Of a DNA stretch of 64,000 bases, positions 53,823 through 61,453 are shown piece by piece. The first letter of the stretch is position 1; the number at the start of each line of letters is the position of its first letter. The stretch comes from Kineosporia mesophila (GTDB taxonomy: Bacteria; Actinomycetota; Actinomycetes; Actinomycetales; Kineosporiaceae). The notes beneath the pieces are model-generated. The model worked only from the letters and a program-made list of their open reading frames with translations, searched no databases and had not been told where the DNA came from. The stretch is taken from positions 1-64,000 of the forward strand of contig NZ_JAJOMA010000019.1 in the NCBI RefSeq assembly GCF_021129235.1, in the 5' to 3' direction. The position numbers were made by a program, and so were the translations under genes.

Positions 53823-54751
53823 CGCTCACTGCCGTTCCCACTGACCTCGGGCAACGGCGGGACGGGAAGACCGGCCCACGCCATCAGACTTCGCAACGCG
53901 GAGTCGTAGGTCACGTCGTACTCAAGCAGGTTCACGCTGTCCAGACCGTTAACGGCTCCGGTGACAGCCTCCAGAAGGCGTTCGTCACGCTGGTCCCGGT
54001 CCTGGGCCAGTAGGTCGACGACTTCCGCTGCTTTGTGGGGTGATTGGGTGGCCAAGCGGATCAGGTGACGGGCGATGAACGGTGGCGGCGTGTCCATAGC
54101 GGCCAGCTCCTCCTCCGTGCCAATGCCCACATGCTTGAGCAGATCTCGCCAGTTGGTGGTGAGCTCCTTCAGATCCGACACCATCACCAGAGCCAGTTTC
54201 TGCTCGGCGTTCCAGCTCAGGCGATGCGTCCAGCCCTGCTGCTGGATCTGACGGACGTCTTCGTGCGGCGTCACCTCGGCCCGGATGCTCCAGTGCAGGT
54301 CGGTGCCGCTCGGTTGCTTCTGCGCAGTGATCTCGGCAAGTCTGCGGTTCAGCGCCGACTCCGCCTCCGCCGCGGCATCCGGCGGGAAGGTGCGGAGAAT
54401 ACAGCGAACCGCAACCGCAATGTCCTCCCACACCTCCCCTTTGAAACGGTCGACGTCCCTGGCAATGGTCGGACCGTCCCAGGTACCACCCGTCCAGATC
54501 CAGCGCAGCCGAACACTGAAGTCGTAGGCGTCGCCGCGGGAGGGAGAGGAAAAGCTGAGAGCGGGCGAGCGCGGCACATGCCGCTGGGGCTGGGGCGGCA
54601 ACTTCGGCGAGCGGAACCAGGTGCGCACCCGCGTCCACCAGCCCGGCCGCTGCCACTCCTGCGGCTCCACGGGCGCCATCGGCTCAGGATTGAGGACGCG
54701 TCCGGTCACCGGGGTTTCATCGGCCGGACGGTTCGGGGAAGCTTCGGTCAT
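53819..54751 (-). CDS. Unrecognised protein in the cyclase operon
   Basis: A 310-residue protein from ATG 54751, overlapping the NTPase stop by four bases. The first 70 residues are Pro/Arg-rich with two tryptophan clusters (EWQRPGWWTRVRTWF). The core (residues 80-240) is a mixed alpha/beta domain with a SPHKAAEVVDLLAQDRDQRD segment. No family is recognised, and no transmembrane helix is present. Its position between the NTPase and VWA-OmpA suggests an adaptor linking cytoplasmic and membrane components. Confidence 0.65.
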   Translation of the reverse strand: MTEASPNRPADETPVTGRVLNPEPMAPVEPQEWQRPGWWTRVRTWFRSPKLPPQPQRHVPRSPALSFSSPSRGDAYDFSVRLRWIWTGGTWDGPTIARDVDRFKGEVWEDIAVAVRCILRTFPPDAAAEAESALNRRLAEITAQKQPSGTDLHWSIRAEVTPHEDVRQIQQQGWTHRLSWNAEQKLALVMVSDLKELTTNWRDLLKHVGIGTEEELAAMDTPPPFIARHLIRLATQSPHKAAEVVDLLAQDRDQRDERLLEAVTGAVNGLDSVNLLEYDVTYDSALRSLMAWAGLPVPPLPEVSGNGSER

Positions 54752-57192
54752 CGTCGTGATCCTCTCGGTCCTAGTTCCTGGTCCAAAAGCTCTTGGGCAT
54801 GCGGGAAGTCCAATACCCAGGTGTCCCGCCAGAGGCGTTCGTGAAACTTCAGGTGCTCCCGGCAGCCGCGGTCCTGCTGCAGACTGCGCAGCACGCTGCG
54901 GCAGGCCCGATCCAGCAAGGGGTCCTGATCGGAATCCTTGATCCAGTCCGCCAGCAGGTTCAGCGCGAACCGCACGACCCGCTGGTCCCTGATCGCCATC
55001 CGCCAGAGCACCAGGACATGCCGGCGCATCTGTACATCGGTGTCGAACTGGCGCAGCAGTTGCCCCCGGGTCCCGGAAGCCTCCTCGTCCCCGAGGAACA
55101 ACAGGATGAGGACGAGGTGGCCAGGCAATTGGCTCTGCACGACCAGGCGCTCCGAACCGCGCAGTCGCCGGATCGTCCGGACCGACCGCTCGTGCTCCTC
55201 GATCCACTCCTTGAGAAGGTCGTTGACACGATCGGTCAGGTTCAGCTCGTAGATCCGGCAGACCACGCTGGCAACCAGCGCGTACCCGTAGTCCTTCTGG
55301 AACCGGGAGCGATTGACGAGCTCCAGGGCGTCGTCGACGTGCTCGATGTCCAATGCGTAGGCATAGACCGTCAGGGCGGCCAGGCGGCGCGGCAGCCCCC
55401 AGTTGCGCGCCCAGTCCTGCAGGCGTTCCCAGGTCCGCGGTGCGGTCGTGCTGTCCTGGAGCATCAGGTCCATCGCCAGGGCGGTGGCGCGACGACCGGA
55501 GATGCTGCCGCTCTTGGCCCAGGTCTCGACCACCGCCATGATCTGCTCGAAGTCGTAGACGGCCAGACGTCCCACGGCTTGAGCTGCTCTGATCCGAACC
55601 TCCAGCGGAGCAGCGACACGGTCACGTCGCACCACCGCGGTTTCCAGCAGCCACGACAGCACGGCGCTGGAGGCCAGATGGTGCTCGGTCCAGACCACTT
55701 CAAGGACGACGTCGGGCACCGTCGGATTCCTGAACCACATGGGCCGGCGCTCAGAGGTCACTCCCGAGATTCGTCCGTCTGTCTCTGGTTCCTCCTGCAT
55801 GGCCTCGATGCCGGACAAGAGCTGCGGACTTGTCTGACTGAAGGGGGCCGGAACAGAGCGTTGACTTGTGTCCTCCGCCGCCAGAGTAGCTGTGCCGCCG
55901 CGGATCACCCGGGTCAGGGCCGAGGTCTGGTCCAGAACGGTCCGCAGCGGTAGCCCGTTGAAGATCCCGGCCGAGAGCAGGAAACAGCGATGGAAAAGCA
56001 GGAGATCCTCGTTCCTGCTCTCGACTGATGAGCCGGGTTCCTCGTCGGCGCCGGACAATGACTCGTTACGAGTCTGCGGAGTGAGCAGCCTTGCTCGCAC
56101 CCATTGCCGGACCGACGACCGGAGATACGTCTCCGGCTTCTCCCCGTAGGCCACCGCCGCGGCTATCGCTGCGGCGGTAACCGCAACCTGCTCCATGGTG
56201 GCGGAGCCGATCGTCGCCAACGTTTCCTTGGGCAGCATCCTGAGCAGGTAGTCGTCCGTCGGCGGTTGGAACTGACCTTCGGGGGAGACGACGAACCTGG
56301 CCCGGGGGCCGTCGAACTGCAGCCCCAAGCGGTGGCGACGGACGAGTAGCTGGGTGAGAACCGTCAACGGCTTGGGCTTGCGATGCCGCACGAAGCCTGC
56401 AGCCGGAACCTGGACCAGCCGCTCGCCGGGCTCCTCGTCCACCACCAACACCACTCGGGTGGATGGGTCGGACTCCAGCAAGCCGTCCACCCACTCCACC
56501 ACGGCGCGCAGTCCCCGGCGCGCTACCGCTTCCGAAGCTTCCAGCACGAATCCTTCAGCCGAGGAGAAGTCATCCTTCGTCAGCCGAGCAATCGGCACAC
56601 CGCTGTCGAAGCGCGCCAGCGCCGCGTCCAGTGGAAGCAGATTGTGCAGCGCGCAAAGTGCCAGTGCGGTCCGGCCCGAGCCCACGGGCCCCACGAGTAC
56701 GCAGACCCTTGCCGAGAGTGCCTGCACCAGTAGGGTCAGGGACGATTTTCCGTGGTCCGGCCAGGGCACGAACGACTTTGCCAATTCCAGAATCGATTCG
56801 CTGGCGATCAACGAAGCATGGCTGCCGGCCCGGTCCCGCGCCGTGATGATGACGTTGCCGTTGACCGTGCCGAAGGCGGGCGAGCCGTCACCCATCGTCG
56901 TGGTGCCGTGGTTGTCCTGGCTACGTCGGTTCCCGGCCGCCGACGCCGAGAAGTTGCGCCTTCCTTCATCCCGCGCCCGCCGGTCCCGGCGCGACTGCTG
57001 CGGGTTGAATTCCTCTCCCCCGTCAGCATCGCCCCATTGATCCGACGATTCCGGCTTCGGCGCTCTCGACGATTCGGCGCCTTGGGAGGGCGCTTCGGCG
57101 CCGGGCACTGCCAGCGCGCTTCCGCTGCTGGGTGTGGTGACGTCACGGGCCGGAGCCGGGTCTTGCCTATCTGGCAGGGCTTCATTACTCAT
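54748..57192 (-). CDS. Large P-loop NTPase (STAND-like) with GDGSPAFG motif
   Basis: An 814-residue protein. Residues 1-85 are disordered. Residues about 90-118 carry GTTTMGDGSPAFGTVNGNVI, nearly the same as the C-terminus of the upstream cyclase. Walker A is GPVGSGRT near residue 163, and Walker B is VVLVVDEEPG near residue 245. From about residue 330 the protein is all-helical, resembling the superstructure-forming half of STAND signalling NTPases. The start overlaps the cyclase stop by four bases. By inference it is the oligomerising switch of the system. Confidence 0.75.
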   Translation of the reverse strand: MSNEALPDRQDPAPARDVTTPSSGSALAVPGAEAPSQGAESSRAPKPESSDQWGDADGGEEFNPQQSRRDRRARDEGRRNFSASAAGNRRSQDNHGTTTMGDGSPAFGTVNGNVIITARDRAGSHASLIASESILELAKSFVPWPDHGKSSLTLLVQALSARVCVLVGPVGSGRTALALCALHNLLPLDAALARFDSGVPIARLTKDDFSSAEGFVLEASEAVARRGLRAVVEWVDGLLESDPSTRVVLVVDEEPGERLVQVPAAGFVRHRKPKPLTVLTQLLVRRHRLGLQFDGPRARFVVSPEGQFQPPTDDYLLRMLPKETLATIGSATMEQVAVTAAAIAAAVAYGEKPETYLRSSVRQWVRARLLTPQTRNESLSGADEEPGSSVESRNEDLLLFHRCFLLSAGIFNGLPLRTVLDQTSALTRVIRGGTATLAAEDTSQRSVPAPFSQTSPQLLSGIEAMQEEPETDGRISGVTSERRPMWFRNPTVPDVVLEVVWTEHHLASSAVLSWLLETAVVRRDRVAAPLEVRIRAAQAVGRLAVYDFEQIMAVVETWAKSGSISGRRATALAMDLMLQDSTTAPRTWERLQDWARNWGLPRRLAALTVYAYALDIEHVDDALELVNRSRFQKDYGYALVASVVCRIYELNLTDRVNDLLKEWIEEHERSVRTIRRLRGSERLVVQSQLPGHLVLILLFLGDEEASGTRGQLLRQFDTDVQMRRHVLVLWRMAIRDQRVVRFALNLLADWIKDSDQDPLLDRACRSVLRSLQQDRGCREHLKFHERLWRDTWVLDFPHAQELLDQELGPRGSRR

Positions 57193-57965
57193 GACCCGCC
57201 GCCGAAACTGACTTTGCCTGTCACCTGACCGAAGGCCGGACTCCCGTCGCCCATCGAGGTCGTCCCGGAGTTATTGTTAGACACTCGCGCCTCAGGCGTC
57301 TCAGCCTTCTCCACCGTTTCGGGTGTCGCGACGGCGTCCGGATCAGCTGCGCCAGAGACCCCAGAAGCTTTCGGAGCCAACCGGATCCAGGCCGGGAATG
57401 GCGTGCTGCGGTCGTCATGCTGGACGCTGATGGGCTCGAACTGATCCGGCTGCAGCCCTCGAACGCGCTCCTCAACGGTCGCCTGGTAAACCGAGTCGCT
57501 GATCGTCACAGTCAGGACCTGGTGCGGGTGGGACCGAATCTGGCCGGAAGCCGCCGCACAGTTCAGCATCCGGACCAGCTTGATGATCGCATCGCCCTGC
57601 CACGGAAAGGGCTCGCGCCGAACGTATCCCTCGTGGACGGCCATTCTCACACGCAGCCTGCTGCTGGGTTCCCGACGGCGGTTGAACGGCTCCAACGCAG
57701 TGAGCAGTTCTCGGGGCAGATCAGCCACCAGCCGGGCCGGCTCCAGCGGATCCGCGAACAATACGTGCAATCCGTCGCCACGGTCGGCGATGTCCGACTG
57801 GATCGGGCGGAGATCGGCACGCTCGCACGCCTCGCGAAACGTCTGCAGCAGCCCTTGCTGAAGGTCCTGGTGATCGTCCATCGGGCGTTTGCCCGACGGA
57901 CGGTCCCGGCCGCTGAAATCCACGATGTCCAGGGCCGTCATGAGTGCGTGTTCCGGCGTTGCCAT
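57189..57965 (-). CDS. Class III nucleotide-cyclase-like protein with C-terminal GDGSPAFG motif
   Basis: A 258-residue protein from ATG 57965, preceded by GGGAGGAG. The cyclase core is recognisable: LDIVDFSGRD provides the first metal-binding Asp, DRGDGLHVLF the second, and RVRMAVHEGYV with GDAIIKLVRMLN the region that normally contains the transition-state Asn and Arg. The Asn position appears to be Ile, while an Arg is kept, so activity is uncertain. After residue 190 a linker leads to GTTSMGDGSPAFGQVTGKVS at the extreme C-terminus. It probably makes, or once made, a cyclic nucleotide for the adjacent CRP-like protein. Confidence 0.75.
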   Translation of the reverse strand: MATPEHALMTALDIVDFSGRDRPSGKRPMDDHQDLQQGLLQTFREACERADLRPIQSDIADRGDGLHVLFADPLEPARLVADLPRELLTALEPFNRRREPSSRLRVRMAVHEGYVRREPFPWQGDAIIKLVRMLNCAAASGQIRSHPHQVLTVTISDSVYQATVEERVRGLQPDQFEPISVQHDDRSTPFPAWIRLAPKASGVSGAADPDAVATPETVEKAETPEARVSNNNSGTTSMGDGSPAFGQVTGKVSFGGGS

Positions 57966-58061
57966 CAAGGCTCCTCCCGAGTAGTGGTGGTTGAGCCTCA
58001 CTTGCACCCGATCGGACGCACCACACACTTCTGGGGGATTGGCCCGTTCGCCCCGTTTCGT

Positions 58062-58742
58062 TCAGGGATTGCAGTGCGCCTGGAGGCGCGTCTCGTCGAA
58101 GATCACGATCCTCCGGTAGCGGGTGCCGAGGATTGCCGACTCCCGCAGCTCCTTCAGGAAGGCCTGCACCGAGGTCAGCGCGCACTCGGCCGCAGCAGCC
58201 AGTTCCTCCTGGGTCAAACTGAACGCGATTTCGATTCCGTGATCGGTGGGATTCCCGTGGGTTCGGACGAACTCGGAGAGCACCATCGCCACCCGCCCAT
58301 TGGCGGTATGCCCGGCAAAGTCGATTCGCTTGCGCGTCTCGACTCTCAAGCGGTCATTCGTGACCCCGTAGATCGCAGTGAATCCTTCATCAGAGGACCG
58401 CAGGTATTGGCGCCAGACCTGGGCACTGATCACTCGTGCACTCACCGCACCACAGGCCATGACAGTCGCGGTTCGGGGGCGACCGTCGACAGCAGCCATT
58501 TCGCCGACGATGTCGCCACCCAATCGCAATGCAAGCAACACACTTTGACCGCGAATCGTAATTGCGCTCACCTTGACAATTCCAGTCAGCAGGATGAAGA
58601 CGTCTGTTCCGCCGTCCCCCTCCAGGATCAGCCGGTCTCCTTCGGTGAACTGAACAGCGCGACCCAGAGTAATGATCCGGTCGAGACTTTCCGGCTTCAA
58701 CCGCCCCAGAAAGCTCCCCGGATGCCACTCCTCGTGTTCCAT
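58062..58742 (-). CDS. CRP/FNR-family cyclic-nucleotide-binding regulator
   Basis: A 226-residue regulator from ATG 58742 with AGGGGG upstream. The cNMP-binding domain spans residues 15-130; its phosphate-binding cassette is GEMAAVDGRPRTATV, keeping the Glu and Arg that bind cyclic nucleotide phosphate and ribose. The C-terminal winged helix (residues 150-220) has FSLTQEELAAAAECALTSVQ as helix-turn-helix. It lies about 97 bases upstream of the cyclase-like gene on the same strand and is the likely sensor and transcriptional regulator of the operon. Confidence 0.9.
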   Translation of the reverse strand: MEHEEWHPGSFLGRLKPESLDRIITLGRAVQFTEGDRLILEGDGGTDVFILLTGIVKVSAITIRGQSVLLALRLGGDIVGEMAAVDGRPRTATVMACGAVSARVISAQVWRQYLRSSDEGFTAIYGVTNDRLRVETRKRIDFAGHTANGRVAMVLSEFVRTHGNPTDHGIEIAFSLTQEELAAAAECALTSVQAFLKELRESAILGTRYRRIVIFDETRLQAHCNP

Positions 58743-58779
58743 GGGATCCCCCTCGTGATCCTGACCGCCATTCTCTGAG

Positions 58780-59178
58780 TCAGGGTAATCGCCCGGTCGC
58801 ACGAATGGACCGGTTTCGGAAGTTCGCCTCTGGAATGGACGACCACGGTCTTGGGTTTCGGATGCGGCTAACGGTGTCCAGATGTGTTGGAAGGCCTGGG
58901 CCCGCCTGGCCACCTCTGATTTCATCGCCAAGTCGAGCGAGGACACCCTGAAAAAACATGCACTTCACCTGGAAGCTGCGCACCAGCGCTTCCCGCACCG
59001 AGGTCGACAACTCCTGAGCCAAGGCGCTGACCAGCAAAAGTAAGGTAGCGCTGGCTATCTCGAACACCAACGTCGACATCTGGGAGCAAGCTCGCCCGCA
59101 CCGGCGCAGGGTGCTCGGCCCGCGTCGTACGGCCCCCGTGACCGGCGCCGAGGTGGCCAGCTCCGCGCAGTGGGTCAA
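58780..59178 (-). CDS. Possible small membrane protein or relic upstream of CRP
   Basis: A 132-residue frame. Only residues 34-90 look protein-like: MSTLVFEIASATLLLLVSAL (ATG at 59079), then SVREALVRSFQVKCMFFQGV. The flanks are Arg-rich. It may be a short membrane peptide linked to the operon or the start of a broken gene. Nothing else is seen between 58743 and 59248. Confidence 0.35.
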   Translation of the reverse strand: MTHCAELATSAPVTGAVRRGPSTLRRCGRACSQMSTLVFEIASATLLLLVSALAQELSTSVREALVRSFQVKCMFFQGVLARLGDEIRGGQAGPGLPTHLDTVSRIRNPRPWSSIPEANFRNRSIRATGRLP

Positions 59179-59248
59179 ACGTCCTTAATCAGTGAGGTCT
59201 TTCGTCACCGCCACAACGTCGGGTAGAGGTCCTCCGCTGTCCCGGCGC

Positions 59249-61453
59249 TCACCGGCTCCTGATCTGCGCCCGGCCGGTCGGCACCACCTGGAAGCTTCTG
59301 AGGCGCAGGTGATCAGCGAACTCCCGCTGGCTGGAACGCAGCCCGTGCACCAGCATGGTCTGCCGGGGGCCGACCTCCGTGACGATCTGGCCCAGGCCCT
59401 TGCGGTCGGCGTGCGCCGACAAAGCAAACTTAGCCACGTTGGCGCGCACGTCGATGCGCTGCCCACCCAGGTCGAAAGTGGCCGAGTTCTGCTCGGCCAG
59501 CCTGATCAGTTCAGCGCCAGCCGACTCAGCGTCCTGGTACCCGGAGATCAGCAGGGCTGAGCGGGGGTCGGGCAGAATCCACTCCGCCCAGGTCGCGGCC
59601 GGTGAACCGGGAGCCATCATGCCGGAGGTGGCGACGATGACACCGCGGCGCATAGACGCATTCAGCTCGCGACGCTCGCGGGGGGCAACTTCCTGGACGC
59701 CGTCGCCGAAGATGGTCAGGGGATTGTCGCGTCCTACGGTCTGCTGTTCGTAGATCCGTGACACCGAGCGGGCCAGACCGTCGACCAGGATCGGCATCCC
59801 CGGGAACGCGGTGCGTAGGGTAAGGACCACCTCCTGGGCGCGTCCGAGCGCGAACGCTGGGACCAGCACCCGTCCGTCCCCGTTGACCGTGTCGTAGACG
59901 GTGGCGAGGAAGCGCTCGACCTCGAGGGTTCGAGGGCGACCGCCCGGGCGGCAGTAGGTGGACTCGATCAGCAGCAGGTCGCAGCCGCGGGCGGACGCGG
60001 GAATGCTGATCCCGCCAACCGATGCCTGATCCTGGGACGGGTGCGAGACGTCGCCGGTTATGGTGACCCGGGAGGGCCCTGCGGTGACGACCACCCCGGC
60101 CGCGCCGAGGATGTGGCCGGCCGGGAAGAGTTCCGCGCTCACCCCGTCGGTGATTTCCACGACCCGTCCGACGGGTGTCACTTCCAAGCGCTGAACTGCG
60201 GCCTTGACCTGCGCCGACCGGTAAGGGGCGACCTCGTTGAGGGCATCAGCGTCGCCCCGGCGCAGGGCGTCGGTGATCGTGCGCTCGAAGACCTTGACCG
60301 AGTCGTTCCACATCGTCGGCAGGAGCGCAGCGGTCTCGGCGGTGCACAGGATCCTCAGGTGCGGGTACTGGGCAACCAGTGCGGGGACGTAGCCGGCATG
60401 ATCGTTGTGCGCGTGAGTAATGACGACGGCATCGAGGTGTTCGTGGAGGGCAGCCTCGAGGTGGGGCGGCGCGCATCGTGACAGTGGTTGCCCAGGGCGG
60501 CTGCCGCAGTCCACGAGCAGCCTGGCCTGACCGGCCTCGACCAGGATGCAGGAACCGCCGATCTCGGTTCCACCGCCGAGCGGAGTGACCGTGACCTCCC
60601 GTTCATGGGTATCCAGGAGGAGCGGCGCGGTGACCGGAGGGCTCGCGATCGCCTCCACGATCCCAAGGAACTCGGAGATCCCGATTCCCGCCGCCTTAAG
60701 GGCGAGAAGAACCGGTTCCGGAAGGTTTTCGGTGACCTTCGGGTGATCGGCGGTCACCAGCTCCTCAGTGACGGTGGCCATGCGATCCTGCTCGCGCAGA
60801 TCGGTCTCCGGTGCGGGGCCCACCGCCGATCGCAGAGCACCCACCAGAGTCTCGGCCGCCCGGCTGGGATCGTTGTGCAACGTCTGCCAGCGTTCCCGCT
60901 CGGCCACAAGTTCTGTTCTGAGTCCTTCTGATTCGGTTGTAGCCTCGTCGAGATCCTGGGCCAACGAGGTGTGCCGACGTCGCCAGTCGGCGATCTCCTT
61001 GCGGGCATTGTCCAGCCGGCCGTTAGCCTCGTCGCGCTTGGCCCGCATCAGCGCGTTGTCACGACGCAGGCGCACGATGGTTTTCTCCGTCGCCGCGTCG
61101 CCGCGATCAGCAGAGGACGCTTCACCTGATGGGGTGGGGGAAGTTGCCTGATGACGGGGCAGGAGCGCAGAACGATCCTCACCCAGAATGCCTGCGGCCC
61201 GATCCGACGTCGCGGCGTCCGCGTCGAGCAGCTCCTCGAGCAAGCGGTGAGCCGTCGCTACCGCGCCGAACCTGGTAGCCAGGGAAACCCGCACGTCGTG
61301 GCTTCCGGCCACCAGGCGCAGCAGGTTACGTCGGTTTTCCTGGACGAAGGCTTTCCGGTCGACCCGACGGTCACGGTTGGCCTCCGTGTTCAGGACGATG
61401 TCGGCCACCGCCGCGATGATGTCAGTCAGCACCTGACCCGGGGTGGAGGTCAT
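59249..61453 (-). CDS. Metallo-beta-lactamase/beta-CASP nuclease with coiled-coil N-terminus
   Basis: A 734-residue protein. Residues 1-240 are helical, with a strong coiled coil at about 120-200 (KTIVRLRRDNALMRAKRDEA). The MBL domain has motif 2 THAHNDHAG (HxHxDH), motif 3 AGHILG and motif 4 TGDVSH. Beta-CASP motifs are DLLLIESTY (A), VPAFALGRAQE (B region) and ALSAHADRKG (C). All metal ligands are present. Relatives are CPSF73/RNase J-type RNA or DNA nucleases, but the large N-terminal coiled coil is unusual. The start overlaps the ATPase stop (ATGA), so the two are co-translated and probably act together. Confidence 0.85.
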   Translation of the reverse strand: MTSTPGQVLTDIIAAVADIVLNTEANRDRRVDRKAFVQENRRNLLRLVAGSHDVRVSLATRFGAVATAHRLLEELLDADAATSDRAAGILGEDRSALLPRHQATSPTPSGEASSADRGDAATEKTIVRLRRDNALMRAKRDEANGRLDNARKEIADWRRRHTSLAQDLDEATTESEGLRTELVAERERWQTLHNDPSRAAETLVGALRSAVGPAPETDLREQDRMATVTEELVTADHPKVTENLPEPVLLALKAAGIGISEFLGIVEAIASPPVTAPLLLDTHEREVTVTPLGGGTEIGGSCILVEAGQARLLVDCGSRPGQPLSRCAPPHLEAALHEHLDAVVITHAHNDHAGYVPALVAQYPHLRILCTAETAALLPTMWNDSVKVFERTITDALRRGDADALNEVAPYRSAQVKAAVQRLEVTPVGRVVEITDGVSAELFPAGHILGAAGVVVTAGPSRVTITGDVSHPSQDQASVGGISIPASARGCDLLLIESTYCRPGGRPRTLEVERFLATVYDTVNGDGRVLVPAFALGRAQEVVLTLRTAFPGMPILVDGLARSVSRIYEQQTVGRDNPLTIFGDGVQEVAPRERRELNASMRRGVIVATSGMMAPGSPAATWAEWILPDPRSALLISGYQDAESAGAELIRLAEQNSATFDLGGQRIDVRANVAKFALSAHADRKGLGQIVTEVGPRQTMLVHGLRSSQREFADHLRLRSFQVVPTGRAQIRSR

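Noticed and set aside
50786-57965. Standard Pycsar operon (cyclase plus PycTM)
   Set aside because: The PycTM-like gene is on the opposite strand and six kilobases from the cyclase, and the cyclase is embedded in a different operon with a CRP regulator.
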